DNA from: Clostridia bacterium
GTDB lineage: Bacteria; Bacillota; Clostridia; Christensenellales; Aristaeellaceae
DNA: 64,000 nucleotides
Direction: 5' to 3'
Assembly (NCBI GenBank): GCA_017428385.1
Contig: JAFRQX010000033.1
Coordinates: 124,001 to 188,000, forward strand
The notes beneath the pieces are model-generated. The model searched no databases, was not told the origin of the DNA, and was given only the letters and a program-made list of their open reading frames with translations. Positions 17,408 to 26,362 of this stretch are shown here, one piece after another; position 1 is the first letter of the stretch; every line of letters starts with the position of its first letter. The position numbers and the translations under genes are program-made.

Positions 17408-18015
17408 TGAACAAGGATATCCTGATCTGCGGTGTGGGCGGCCAGGGAACCGTCCTCGCCTCCAAAATCATTGCCGCGGCAGCGATGGAAGAAGGCAGTC
17501 CCGTTCATTCCGCCGAAACCATCGGAATGGCCCAGCGGGGCGGATCGGTTACGAGCCACGTGCGGATCGGCGGGGAAGCCTGTTCCCCCCTGATTCCCTA
17601 TGGCAGCGCGGATATGCTCCTGGCTTTTGAACCCGGGGAAGCAGTCCGGAACCTGAAGTATCTCCGGCAGGGCGGGATCGCGGTGGTGAATACCGCCCCG
17701 ACGAAACCTGTCACGGAATCCCTGCGGGACACGGGATATGACGGCAGGGAAATGATTGAATACCTGCAGCAGAAATGTGACTGCATCCTGATCAACGCGG
17801 AGGAAGTCTGCAAACCCTTCGGATCCACCCGGTTTTTCAACGTTATCCTGCTGGGCGTGGCTGCGGGTTCCGGCCATCTTGGCCTGAGCCGGGAAACCCT
17901 GCTGAAGCAGCTGGAGAAGCGGGTACCGCCCAAATATCTGGAGATAAACACCAGGGCCTTCCTTGCCGGCGTCGAGATTGCCGGACAGGCATCCGGTGAA
18001 CGGAAAGGAGAATAA
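17407..18015 (+). CDS. iorB: Indolepyruvate ferredoxin oxidoreductase, beta subunit
   Basis: The 202-residue subunit belongs to the gamma-domain family of ketoacid oxidoreductases: ILICGVGGQGTVLASKIIAAAA and SAETIGMAQRGGSVTSHVRIG are diagnostic. The start ATG 17407 shares its A with the iorA stop and uses GGAGGTGA inside the end of iorA. The product completes the IorAB enzyme. A ligase gene starts five bases after its stop, so the three genes form one transcript. Confidence 0.93.
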   Translation: MNKDILICGVGGQGTVLASKIIAAAAMEEGSPVHSAETIGMAQRGGSVTSHVRIGGEACSPLIPYGSADMLLAFEPGEAVRNLKYLRQGGIAVVNTAPTKPVTESLRDTGYDGREMIEYLQQKCDCILINAEEVCKPFGSTRFFNVILLGVAAGSGHLGLSRETLLKQLEKRVPPKYLEINTRAFLAGVEIAGQASGERKGE

Positions 18016-18019
18016 ACCC

Positions 18020-19261
18020 ATGAGAATCAACGAGACCCAGCTGGCCCTTGTGGACAAGCAGATCAAGCGTATTCTTGCCAGCGGAAACTATTACAGCGAA
18101 GTGTATAAAAAAGCCGGTATCACCGGCGTGAGCACCGCTGAAGAGTTTGAAAAGATCCCCTTTACCGATAAGGCGGACCTGCGCAACGCGTATCCGCTGG
18201 GAATCCAGGCTGTTCCGGATGAACAGGTTGTGCGGATTCACTCCTCCTCGGGCACGACCGGCAAGCCGGTGATTATTCCCTATACCGTGAAGGACGTGGA
18301 TGACTGGGCCACCATGTTTGCCCGGTGCTACGAGATTGCCGGGATTACCCCCAAGGACCGGATCCAGATTACCCCCGGGTACGGCCTGTGGACGGCCGGT
18401 ATCGGATTCCAGGCCGGCTGTGAAAAACTGGGCGCCATGGCGATCCCGATGGGTCCCGGCAACACCGACAAGCAGCTGCAGATGATGATCGACCTGGAGA
18501 GCACCGTGATCTGCGCCACTTCTTCCTATGCGCTGCTGCTGGCGGAGGAAATCAACAAGCGCGGCCTGAAGGACAAGATCAAGCTGAAGAAGGGCGTTAT
18601 CGGCTCTGAGCGCTGGAGCGAAGCCAAGCGGAAGTATATTGCCGAAGCGCTGGGCATTGAACTGTATGATATCTATGGCCTGACGGAGATTTACGGCCCC
18701 GGTATCGGCATCAACTGTCCGGGTGAAACCGGCATGCATATCTTTGACGATTACCTGTACACGGAGATCATTGACCCGGCGACGGGCAAAGTGCTTCCGG
18801 AGGGAGAAGAGGGCGAGATCGTCATCACGACCCTGGTCAAGGAAGGCGCTCCGCTGATCCGTTTCCGTACGCACGACCTGTCCAGGATCCTGCCCGGCGA
18901 ATGCCGCTGCGGCCGGACCTATCCGCGGCTTGATATCATCAAGGGCAGAAGCGATGACATGTTCAAGGTGCACGGCGTCAACATGTTCCCGAGCCAGGTA
19001 GAGGAAGTGCTCGGCATGGTGGACGGCGTCTCCAGCGAGTATAAGATCGACATCGCCCATGACGACAATTTCAACCGGGATATCATCATGGTGACCGTGG
19101 AAGCGGAAGGCCGGGTGGACTTCACAGCGACAGGGGAGAAGATCAAACAGCTGTTCAAGTCCAGGCTGAATGTGACGCCGAAGGTGGCCGTGATTGCCCT
19201 GAATACGCTCCCGCGTTCCGAAAAGAAGACCCAGCGCGTGTTCGATCACCGGGCTGAATAA
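18020..19261 (+). CDS. paaK: Phenylacetate-CoA ligase family enzyme (aryl-acetate CoA ligase)
   Basis: The 413-residue AMP-forming ligase carries the P-loop-like motif HSSSGTTGKPVIIPY, the A5-like segment YGLTEIYGPG, and the adenylation C-terminal region (GRSDDMFKVHGVNMFPSQVEEVL). ATG 18020 follows AAAGGAG. In fermenting Clostridia and Archaea this ligase sits beside iorAB. There it either activates aryl acids or, in reverse, recovers ATP from aryl-acetyl-CoA. The sequence alone does not show direction. No terminator is evident before the T-box promoter downstream. Confidence 0.9.
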   Translation: MRINETQLALVDKQIKRILASGNYYSEVYKKAGITGVSTAEEFEKIPFTDKADLRNAYPLGIQAVPDEQVVRIHSSSGTTGKPVIIPYTVKDVDDWATMFARCYEIAGITPKDRIQITPGYGLWTAGIGFQAGCEKLGAMAIPMGPGNTDKQLQMMIDLESTVICATSSYALLLAEEINKRGLKDKIKLKKGVIGSERWSEAKRKYIAEALGIELYDIYGLTEIYGPGIGINCPGETGMHIFDDYLYTEIIDPATGKVLPEGEEGEIVITTLVKEGAPLIRFRTHDLSRILPGECRCGRTYPRLDIIKGRSDDMFKVHGVNMFPSQVEEVLGMVDGVSSEYKIDIAHDDNFNRDIIMVTVEAEGRVDFTATGEKIKQLFKSRLNVTPKVAVIALNTLPRSEKKTQRVFDHRAE

Positions 19262-19301
19262 GTACGGTATTCATAATACAGGGTAAAAACAATCTGCACT
19301 C

Positions 19302-19330
19302 TTGACAGATGACCGGAGAAAGAGTAACCT
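19302..19330 (+). promoter_or_regulatory. Putative promoter of the T-box leader
   Basis: TTGACA at 19302-19307 and TAACCT at 19325-19330 have a 17-base spacer and would start RNA at about 19337, just ahead of T-box stem I. Confidence 0.5.
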
Positions 19331-19336
19331 TCACAT

Positions 19337-19612
19337 AAACCATTGAAGGAGAATAGTAGCAACCCCGCGGCACGGTACAGGGAGCTGCCGATAGTGGAAC
19401 GGCGGCGCGTGCGGAGGATGTGAATGGGCTCCTGAGGGCGTTCCGAAAAGCAATGAGTAGGAAACGACGGGGGACGCACCCGTTATCAGGGCGGCACGTA
19501 TCAGGGGTACGTGATGAATGAGATGGCATTCCCTCCGGGGAGAGTCAAACTGAGTGGCACCGCGAGATAATCGCCTCAGTACACAGAGATCCTGTGTGCT
19601 GAGGTTTTTTTG
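19337..19612 (+). promoter_or_regulatory. T-box riboswitch (tRNA-sensing leader), probable Trp specifier
   Basis: The conserved T-box sequence is at 19551-19566 (TGAGTGGCACCGCGAG), followed by a terminator stem (19574-19586 with 19592-19604) and seven T residues (19605-19611). AATGAGTAGGAAACG near 19454-19468 fits the stem II/IIA region. In the 3' part of stem I, the TGTGAA-TGG-GCTCCTGAG context places TGG (Trp) at 19425-19427 as the specifier. Uncharged tRNA would stabilise the antiterminator and switch on the importer at 19672. The specifier call is by eye and less certain than the T-box itself. Confidence 0.88.
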
Positions 19613-19671
19613 TTTCCGGCTCAATCCCCCCTGAATTTCATACATCCACAGATGAAAGGAAGGACAAAACA

Positions 19672-20688
19672 ATGAAAAAGGCACTGGCACTGGTACTCTC
19701 CCTGATGATGGTATTCTCCATGATTTCCCTGGTTTCCGCTGAAGAAAAGACAAGCTTCAAAATCGGCATCTGCAACCTGGTTGATGACGCGAGCCTGAAC
19801 CAGATCATCGCGAACATCCGTGAACGGCTGGGCGAGATTGAACAGGAAAAGGGCGTGACAATTGAAATTGCCGAAGACAACTGCAACCTTGATTTCAGCG
19901 TGATGCAGCAGATCATTGCCGATTTCATCGCGGATGAAGTGGACCTGATGGTGGGTGTCGCGACCCCCGTGGCCCAGAACATGAAGGCTATGACGGAAGA
20001 CAACAAGATTCCGGTTGTGTTCGCTGCCGTATCTGATCCGATCGGGGCAGAAGTGGTGGAAAGCCTGGAAAAACCCGGCTCCAACATGACCGGCACTTCT
20101 GACTACCTGGATACTGCCGCAGTGCTGAACCTGATCTTTGCCGCCAATCCTGACGCGAAGAAGGTCGCCCTGCTGTACAATCCCTCTGAAGACGCTTCCG
20201 CCACGCCGATCGCTGCCGCGAAGGAAATCCTGGGTGAAAAAGGCATTGAAGTGAAAGAATACACCGGTTCCAATGCCTCTGAAGTCATGCTGGCTGCGGA
20301 AGCCATTGTGAGCGATGAAATGGACGCGGTCTTCACCCCCACCGACAACACCATCATGAATGCGGAACTGTCCATTTATGAGACCCTGGCTGAAGCGAAG
20401 ATTCCGCACTACACCGGCGCAGACTCCTTCGCCCTGAACGGCGCCTTCCTGGGCTACGGCGTGGACTATGCCAACCTGGGCCGTGTAACCGGCGACATGA
20501 TTGCCGCGATCCTGCTGGACGGCGCGGATCCCGCAACCACTCCCGTGCAGACTTTCGACAACGGTACTGCTACTGTGAACATCGAAACCTGCGCGGCGAT
20601 CGGCTTCGACTTTGAAACGATCAAGGAAGCTTTCGCTCCCTACTGCACCAAGGTGCAGGAGATCACCACGGCGGAAGCCTTTGAGTGA
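19672..20688 (+). CDS. trpX: TrpX-type ABC transporter substrate-binding protein
   Basis: The 338-residue protein has a signal peptide ending LVSA/EE without lipobox, then FKIGICNLVDDASLNQIIANI and PVVFAAVSDPIGAEVVESLEKPGSNMTGTSD. This matches the ABC_sub_bind family (PF04392), which includes the tryptophan/tyrosine binding proteins TrpX and TyrX. Its position behind a T-box with a TGG specifier and its linkage to aromatic amino acid catabolism genes support tryptophan as ligand. A hairpin follows before the permease gene. Confidence 0.82.
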   Translation: MKKALALVLSLMMVFSMISLVSAEEKTSFKIGICNLVDDASLNQIIANIRERLGEIEQEKGVTIEIAEDNCNLDFSVMQQIIADFIADEVDLMVGVATPVAQNMKAMTEDNKIPVVFAAVSDPIGAEVVESLEKPGSNMTGTSDYLDTAAVLNLIFAANPDAKKVALLYNPSEDASATPIAAAKEILGEKGIEVKEYTGSNASEVMLAAEAIVSDEMDAVFTPTDNTIMNAELSIYETLAEAKIPHYTGADSFALNGAFLGYGVDYANLGRVTGDMIAAILLDGADPATTPVQTFDNGTATVNIETCAAIGFDFETIKEAFAPYCTKVQEITTAEAFE

Positions 20689-20714
20689 TTCCGTACCTGA
20701 TTTGCCAAAGTAAC

Positions 20715-20751
20715 GCGGAGGGAAGGGTTCTTCCCTCCGCTGCGGTGTTTT
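20715..20751 (+). terminator. Intra-operon hairpin after trpX
   Basis: A perfect 11-bp stem (GCGGAGGGAAG 20715-20725 with CTTCCCTCCGC 20730-20740) is followed a few bases later by GTTTTC. It is probably a partial terminator or mRNA stabiliser. Confidence 0.6.
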
Positions 20752-20779
20752 CTAATCATGAAATAACGGGCTGTGTGTT

Positions 20780-21715
20780 ATGACAATAGACAAGATTCTT
20801 GCTTTAGGCCAGACGGCCATGGAACTGGGCCTGATCAACTCCCTGACGGTACTGAGCCTGTTCCTGAGCTATTCCATGCTGAACGTGTGCGACCTGTCCA
20901 CGGATGGATGCTATACGCTGGGCGCAGCTGTGGGCGCGCTGGTGGCGATAGCCGGTTATCCCTGGCTTTCGCTTCCGGCAGCTATGCTGGCGGGTATGAT
21001 TTCCGGCTTTGTGACGGCGACCCTGCAGACCAGGATGGGTGTGCAGAGCCTGCTGGCAGGCATTGTGGTGAATACAGCCCTGTATTCCGTGAACATGGCG
21101 CTGACCGGCAACAAAGCAACCCTGGCCATGAATAAAACCACCACGATTTTCTCCATGGCGAAGAACCTGCTGAAGGGGACCCCGCTGGCAGGACAGAGCA
21201 CGCTGATTGTGATGCTGGTTATTGTGGCACTGGTGGTGTGCTTCCTGTGCTTCTTCCTGAAGACCAAGCTGGGCCTGGCGATCCGGGCAACAGGAAGCAA
21301 TGCAGACATGGTTAGATCTTCCTCAATCAATCCCACTTTCACGACCACTGTGGGTCTTTGTGTTTCCAACGCGTTCACAGGACTGAGCGGCTGCCTGATG
21401 GCACAGCAGGCCAAGAGCTTTGATATCAACATGGGCTCCGGCATGGTGACGGTGGCCCTGGCCAGCCTGCTGATCGGCGGCGTGTTTGTCGCAAAGCATA
21501 AGCCGATTCCGCTGAGGGCTGTGGGTGCAGTGCTGGGCGCGGTGATCTTCCGGATCGTATACGCCCTGGCCCTGCGGTTCAATATGCCGGCCTTTATGCT
21601 CAAGGCGGTATCTTCCATCATCGTGGTACTGGCCATCTCCGGCCCCTATCTGCGGAAACAGCTTCCGCTGATGATCCGCCGGTGGAAGGCTTCCCGGGAA
21701 GGGAGGAATGCCTGA
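20780..21715 (+). CDS. trpY: TrpY-type ABC transporter permease (BPD_transp_2 family)
   Basis: The 311-residue protein has eight or more hydrophobic segments and resembles the branched-chain/TrpY permease family: LNVCDLSTDGCYTLGAAVGA corresponds to the conserved LxxPDLTVDGSFxLGAA segment near the N-terminus, and GLAIRATGSNADMVRSSSIN to the cytoplasmic loop. It moves the TrpX ligand across the membrane. The ribosome site before ATG 20780 is weak. Its stop overlaps the trpZ start (TGATG). Confidence 0.82.
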   Translation: MTIDKILALGQTAMELGLINSLTVLSLFLSYSMLNVCDLSTDGCYTLGAAVGALVAIAGYPWLSLPAAMLAGMISGFVTATLQTRMGVQSLLAGIVVNTALYSVNMALTGNKATLAMNKTTTIFSMAKNLLKGTPLAGQSTLIVMLVIVALVVCFLCFFLKTKLGLAIRATGSNADMVRSSSINPTFTTTVGLCVSNAFTGLSGCLMAQQAKSFDINMGSGMVTVALASLLIGGVFVAKHKPIPLRAVGAVLGAVIFRIVYALALRFNMPAFMLKAVSSIIVVLAISGPYLRKQLPLMIRRWKASREGRNA

Positions 21716-22509
21716 TGCTGGAACTGAAGAACGTTTGTAAAACCTTCCATGCCGGGACGCCGGATGAAAAGAAGGCATTGATTGACATATCCCTGAAGAT
21801 TGAAGACGGCGATTTCGTCAGCATTATCGGTGCGAACGGCGCCGGGAAATCCACGCTGTTCAATGCCATCTGCGGCAGCTTTGTACTGGATTCCGGATCG
21901 ATCTACCTGGGCGGAAAGAACGTGACCATGGTGCCGGAACATCAGCGGGCGAGACAGATCGGCCGCCTGTTCCAGGATCCCATGCGGGGCAGTGCTCCGG
22001 ATATGAGCATTGAGGAAAACCTGGCGCTGGCAGCCGGCAACGGCGGCTGGCTGTCCAGGGTTTCCGCGGCAGACAAGAAGGCTTTCCGGGATCGCCTGAG
22101 CCTGCTGGATATGGGCCTTGAAGACCGGATGCGCCAGCCGGTGGGCCTGCTTTCCGGCGGACAGCGCCAGGCGCTGACACTGCTCATGGCAACCTATCAC
22201 GTGCCGAAGGTGCTGCTGCTGGATGAACATACGGCGGCCCTGGATCCCGGTACGGCGGAAAAAGTGCTGGCACTGACCCGGAGCATTGTGGAAGAGAATC
22301 ACATCACCTGCCTGATGATCACGCATAACATGCAGTCCGCCCTGGACCTGGGGAACCGTACCCTGATGATGGACCGGGGGCGGGTGATCTACGACGTGAC
22401 CGGCGAAGAACGGGCCAGCCTGACGATCAATGACCTGACGGACAAGTTCCGCCAGCTGAGCGGCCGGGCGCTGGACAACGACAGGATGCTGCTGGGCGTT
22501 GCAGAATGA
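21715..22509 (+). CDS. trpZ: TrpZ-type ABC transporter ATP-binding protein
   Basis: The 264-residue ATPase has Walker A (GANGAGKST), Q-loop (FQDP), signature LSGGQRQALTLLMA, Walker B VLLLDEHTAALDP and switch histidine (MITHNM). DEHTAALDP rather than DEPTSALDP is typical of the TrpZ/TyrZ subgroup. The start ATG 21715 lies behind GGGAGGAAT inside the end of trpY. It is followed by a terminator that the convergent LacI gene also faces. Confidence 0.85.
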   Translation: MLELKNVCKTFHAGTPDEKKALIDISLKIEDGDFVSIIGANGAGKSTLFNAICGSFVLDSGSIYLGGKNVTMVPEHQRARQIGRLFQDPMRGSAPDMSIEENLALAAGNGGWLSRVSAADKKAFRDRLSLLDMGLEDRMRQPVGLLSGGQRQALTLLMATYHVPKVLLLDEHTAALDPGTAEKVLALTRSIVEENHITCLMITHNMQSALDLGNRTLMMDRGRVIYDVTGEERASLTINDLTDKFRQLSGRALDNDRMLLGVAE

Positions 22510-22530
22510 TCTGAATAACTGATGAATGAT

Positions 22531-22561
22531 AAAACCGTCCGATATTTCGGACGGTTTTTTG
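22531..22561. terminator. Bidirectional rho-independent terminator between trpZ and lacI-type gene
   Basis: AAAACCGTCCGA (22531-22542) pairs with TTCGGACGGTTTT, flanked by A-rich and T-rich sides, so it can act on both converging transcripts. Confidence 0.85.
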
Positions 22562-22580
22562 ATATACAGGTGTATCAGTT

Positions 22581-23573
22581 TCAGCAGCTGCCGCGGCAGA
22601 TCAGGGAGACGGGAAGGACAACCTGCTGGGGCGGAAGGGAAGGATCATGGATCCTTTTCCGGAGCAGATCGATGGCGGTAACCGCCTCTTCCCGCAGGTT
22701 GGGATCAATCGTACAGATGGGCTTGGGGAAGTTGATATACCGCATGATGTTGTCAAAGCCCACAAGGCCGAAACTGCGGTTCATTCCCGCATTTTCCATC
22801 ATGGTTATGATACTCCAGGCTTCCACATCGCAGAAGGAGAAGAGACCGGTGACGCCTTCCTCCTGCCAGGACTGAAGCTGTTTCAGGATTTCCTGCTCGT
22901 TTTCAGGCTCGGCGTAGTGAATGTTTCCTTCCGGAATGCCGGCATCCAGACAGGCCTGCTGGAAGCCTTCAAAACGCTTCTGGGAAGAGAAAATCACGTG
23001 ACGGAAGGAAATCATGGCCAGGTTTTTGTGACCGCGTTCAATCAGATGGTTTGCAGCCAGACGGCCGCCCTGGGCATCGTCACAGATGACGCAGTCATCC
23101 TGTGCGCCCGTCAGGTAACGGCTGAGCAGGACAAAGGGAATCCCGGAGGAACGAAGCAGTTCCAGGGCGGGGGAGTCAATGGCACAGGGGGTGATCAGTA
23201 CGCCGTCCACCTGGCGGGACAGGGCCATTTCCACCATGCGGCTTTCGGTTTCCGGGTCGTCGCGGGAGCCCAGGATCATCAGGCTGTATCCAAGACGAAC
23301 AGCTTCCTGCTGGATCAGGTCACCCAGAACAGCGTAGAAGGGGTTCATCATGGAACCGGCAATCATGGCGATGGTTTTTGTCCGGCCGGAACGGAGGGAA
23401 CTGGCAATATAGTTACGGACGTATCCCATTTCCTGGGCGACGTTCTGTATATGCAGGCAGGTGTCCCGACTGATATCTTCTTTATTTTTCAAGGCGCGCG
23501 ATACGGTATTAACAGTAAAACCCGTAGCTTTCGCGATATCCTGCAGGGTTACCCGGCTGTTGTCCCTGGCCAT
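22581..23573 (-). CDS. LacI-family transcriptional repressor of the arabinan operon
   Basis: The 330-residue protein begins MARDNSRVTLQDIAKATGFTVNTVSRALKNKEDIS, a LacI helix-turn-helix plus hinge, followed by a periplasmic-binding-like sensor domain (KTIAMIAGSMMNPFYAVLGD, VDGVLITPCAID, GFDNIMRYINFPKP). I chose ATG 23573 because the HTH should start near residue 5; an upstream in-frame GTG adds 15 unlikely residues. It faces the arabinan operon, whose promoter region contains three palindromes of the LacI type. It probably represses until an arabino-oligosaccharide or arabinose binds. Confidence 0.9.
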   Translation of the reverse strand: MARDNSRVTLQDIAKATGFTVNTVSRALKNKEDISRDTCLHIQNVAQEMGYVRNYIASSLRSGRTKTIAMIAGSMMNPFYAVLGDLIQQEAVRLGYSLMILGSRDDPETESRMVEMALSRQVDGVLITPCAIDSPALELLRSSGIPFVLLSRYLTGAQDDCVICDDAQGGRLAANHLIERGHKNLAMISFRHVIFSSQKRFEGFQQACLDAGIPEGNIHYAEPENEQEILKQLQSWQEEGVTGLFSFCDVEAWSIITMMENAGMNRSFGLVGFDNIMRYINFPKPICTIDPNLREEAVTAIDLLRKRIHDPSLPPQQVVLPVSLICRGSC

Positions 23574-23648
23574 ATGTGCCGCACTTCCATTTCCAAGATG
23601 ATGAACACATCCTACCATACATTTTTTAAAAAATCAAAAAATTAGGGC

Positions 23649-23678
23649 TTGACAGAGGAATAAAATCGGTGTTATATT
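23649..23678 (+). promoter_or_regulatory. Promoter of the arabinan-utilisation operon
   Basis: TTGACA at 23649-23654 and TTATAT at 23672-23677 (17-base spacer; TATATT one base further) give a start near 23685, immediately ahead of the first operator. Confidence 0.8.
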
Positions 23679-23692
23679 GTCATCACCGAACA

Positions 23693-23784
23693 ACATTAAC
23701 GTTAATGTTAACGTTAATATTTTCCAAATAGTACATGAAGAGGAAAGATGGTATCAAAGCATCGTACAACATTAACGTTAATGT
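23693..23784 (+). promoter_or_regulatory. Three LacI-type operators (TTAACGTTAA)
   Basis: The palindrome TTAACGTTAA occurs at 23696-23705, 23708-23717 and 23772-23781. Two copies are extended to ACATTAACGTTAATGT (23693-23708 and 23769-23784). The CG-centred form is typical of LacI-family sites. Centres are 12 and 64 bases apart, the latter about six helical turns, which would allow looping. Confidence 0.8.
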
Positions 23785-23841
23785 AAATCTGAGGAATGAT
23801 GAGCGCGAAATGCTCTTCAGAAATAAAAGGAGGAAGAACCC

Positions 23842-25308
23842 ATGAAGAAACTGTTGGCTGTGCTGCTGACCGTATGTCTGCTGTCCACCCTGTGGACCGT
23901 ATTTGCGGTAGCGGAAGACAAACCCACCATCGTCGTGAACACCTTTGCCCAGGAACACGAGAAGGCCATGTATGAAGAAGTGATCAAGCAGTTTGAAGAA
24001 GAAAACAACTGCATCGTGGACTTCCGGGTTTCCGGCGACCAGTACTGGCCCGAACTCGAAGCGTCCCTGACCGCTGGCAATGCCCCTGACGTCTTCTACC
24101 TGGGCGTAGGCGACGTTCGCAAACGCGTCTGGACCGGCGCTGTGGCTGCCCTGGACGATTACCTGGACGTGAGCACGCTGGACAATATCTGGCCCGAAGC
24201 GCTGAACCTGTACAAGTATGACGAAGAATCCAACAAACTGGGTGAAGGCAAGATCTACGGCCTGCCCAAGGACTTCTCCGCTGTTTCCATGACCGTGAAC
24301 AAGGCGATCATCCGCAAGCGCGATGCTGAAATCAAGCAGGCGATTGCTGACGGCATCCTGCCCTTCTATCCCGAAATCGATGAGAACGGCAACCTGCCGG
24401 TTTATACCTTCACCGAGTTTGCCAACCTGTGCAAGATCTGCACTTTTGAAGATGAAACCCTGCCCGAGACTGCCGGATCCAAGCAGGTTTACGGTACCCA
24501 CCTGTGGGAAGACTTCTGCCTGAAGCCCTTCATCTGGGGCGCCGGCGGAGATTACCTGAATGAGGATTGCACGGAAGTACTGTTCAGCAGCGATAAGTTC
24601 ATCGAAGGCTATGAAGGCTTCATGAAGATCGTAGAAGTGGGCGGCTCCGGTTCCTCCACCGATGAAACCTCCGGTTACCTGAAGTTCCTGGCCGGCCGCT
24701 GCGCATTCTTCCCCTGCGGAACATGGGACGTGGGCGCCTTCCAGGCGATTGAAGAAGATGAAGCTGTGAACCCCGGCAAGAGCTGGTTTGACTTTGACGT
24801 AGCTCCCTGGCCCATCAGCGACGAATACGCCTCCCTGTCCATCGAAGAACGCCAGGACAAGTGGGTCGGCCGTCTGGATTCCGTCGGCTTCTGCATCAGC
24901 GCCCAGTCCAAGTATCCGGAACTGGCCGCGAAGTTCGCCTACGCCATGAGCGCGGATCCCGAAGTGCAGCGCTTCCTGGCCAAGAAGGGCGGCCAGCTGC
25001 CGAACCTGAAGGAAATGGCTGAAGGCGAGTACCTGACCGATGACAGCTACTTCCCGGAAACCCGCGTGGTGTTCGTGAAGATGCTGGAAGGCCAGAACGG
25101 TCACCGCGAAGTGTCCTCCATGACCTGGAATGACCTGTGGCTGACTGAAGGCTTCAACACCGGCCTGACGAGCGTCTGGAGCTTCTACGAGAAGAGCGAC
25201 CTGGGCGTGACCCCCATGGACGTGCGCACCTACTGCGAATCCATCCAGGATAACGCTCAGCAGCTGCTGAATGACGCCATTGACGATATGGAAGCCATGA
25301 AACCCTGA
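23842..25308 (+). CDS. CUT1 ABC importer substrate-binding protein (probable arabino-oligosaccharide binder)
   Basis: The 488-residue protein has a signal peptide ending VFAVA/ED, with no lipobox, and a family 1 binding-protein body (FRVSGDQYWPELEASLTAGNAPDVFYLG, YGLPKDFSAVSMTVNK). It starts behind AGGAGGAAG. The permeases at 25426 and 26363 and two GH43 arabinan enzymes follow in the same orientation, so the ligand is probably an arabino-oligosaccharide; this is inferred from context only. A perfect 12-bp hairpin follows the gene. Confidence 0.87.
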   Translation: MKKLLAVLLTVCLLSTLWTVFAVAEDKPTIVVNTFAQEHEKAMYEEVIKQFEEENNCIVDFRVSGDQYWPELEASLTAGNAPDVFYLGVGDVRKRVWTGAVAALDDYLDVSTLDNIWPEALNLYKYDEESNKLGEGKIYGLPKDFSAVSMTVNKAIIRKRDAEIKQAIADGILPFYPEIDENGNLPVYTFTEFANLCKICTFEDETLPETAGSKQVYGTHLWEDFCLKPFIWGAGGDYLNEDCTEVLFSSDKFIEGYEGFMKIVEVGGSGSSTDETSGYLKFLAGRCAFFPCGTWDVGAFQAIEEDEAVNPGKSWFDFDVAPWPISDEYASLSIEERQDKWVGRLDSVGFCISAQSKYPELAAKFAYAMSADPEVQRFLAKKGGQLPNLKEMAEGEYLTDDSYFPETRVVFVKMLEGQNGHREVSSMTWNDLWLTEGFNTGLTSVWSFYEKSDLGVTPMDVRTYCESIQDNAQQLLNDAIDDMEAMKP

Positions 25309-25337
25309 CCACTGACGGAGTAACTCCTTTTTAATTC

Positions 25338-25374
25338 GAAGGAGGAGGGATTCCCCTCCTCCTTCCCTTCTTGT
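25338..25374 (+). terminator. Intra-operon hairpin after the arabinan binding-protein gene
   Basis: A perfect 12-bp stem (GAAGGAGGAGGG 25338-25349 with CCCTCCTCCTTC 25354-25365) has a short loop and is followed by CCTTCTTGTTT. It probably lowers permease expression relative to the binding protein. Confidence 0.65.
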
Positions 25375-25425
25375 TTGACTACAGCGGCGGAAGGCCGGGG
25401 ACCATTTAAGAAAGGAAGCGGAAAC

Positions 25426-26361
25426 ATGCAGCGGACTGCAGGAACAACTGTGGCAGCACCGGATCTGCGCCGGCGCGGGCTGAATTACCGGCAGAAAGAT
25501 GCCCTCTGGGGATACGGCCTGATCACGATCCCGCTGATCGGTATGCTGATTTTTGTGCTGATCCCCTTCGGTATGTCCGTGTATGCCAGTTTTACTTCCT
25601 GGCCTATGGGACAGGCGATTGAGAAAGCAAAGAATGTGGGCCTGAAGAACTATATTGACATGTTCAATAACAAGCTCTTCTGGCAGAGCCTGGGGAATAC
25701 CTTTTACTACATGATCGGTATCCCCATCGGCCTGGCGATTTCCCTGCTGCTGGCTTATGCCATGAACCGGGGAACGCACTATGAGAAGGTCTTCCGTGTG
25801 GTTTATTATGTGCCTGTGATTTCCAGCGTGGTAGCCATCACCTTCGTTTTCCAGCAGATCTTTAACTCAGACGTGGGGATCATCAATGAAGGACTCCGTG
25901 CGCTGGGTGTTTCAGATCCGCCCAACTGGATGAGCCATGCCGGCTATACCAAATGGGTCATTATGATCATGGCCATCTGGAAAGGCCTGGGCAGTTCCAT
26001 CATTCTGTATATTGCCGGTATGCAGGGCATTTCACGGTCCTATTATGAAGCGGCGCAGGTGGACGGAGCCAACTGGTGGCAGACGTTCCGGAAGATCACC
26101 CTGCCGCTGCTCATGCCCGTAACCTTCTACCTGATTGTGACCGGCGTCATCGGCGGATCCCAGATGTATGTGGAGCCGCGTCTGATGTTCACCGGCAACG
26201 GACCGAACAACTCCACCTTTACTACGGTAATCCATCTGTATGACCGGACGTTTGTCAATTCCAAGGCCGGCTACGGCAGCGCTGTGGCTGTGTTCCTGGC
26301 GGTCATCGTGTTCATCCTGACCCTGATCCAGTTCAAACTGAACGGAAAGGGGGATAAGTGA
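25426..26361 (+). CDS. CUT1 sugar ABC transporter permease (MalF-type)
   Basis: The 311-residue protein has six membrane segments, an EAA loop (YYEAAQVDGANWWQTFRKITLPLL) and the MalF/UgpA-like region VVYYVPVISSVVAITFVFQQIFN. ATG 25426 is chosen because GAAAGGAAG lies upstream; longer in-frame starts overlap the hairpin tail. It pairs with the 26363 permease, which starts one base after its stop. Confidence 0.86.
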   Translation: MQRTAGTTVAAPDLRRRGLNYRQKDALWGYGLITIPLIGMLIFVLIPFGMSVYASFTSWPMGQAIEKAKNVGLKNYIDMFNNKLFWQSLGNTFYYMIGIPIGLAISLLLAYAMNRGTHYEKVFRVVYYVPVISSVVAITFVFQQIFNSDVGIINEGLRALGVSDPPNWMSHAGYTKWVIMIMAIWKGLGSSIILYIAGMQGISRSYYEAAQVDGANWWQTFRKITLPLLMPVTFYLIVTGVIGGSQMYVEPRLMFTGNGPNNSTFTTVIHLYDRTFVNSKAGYGSAVAVFLAVIVFILTLIQFKLNGKGDK

Positions 26362-26362
26362 A

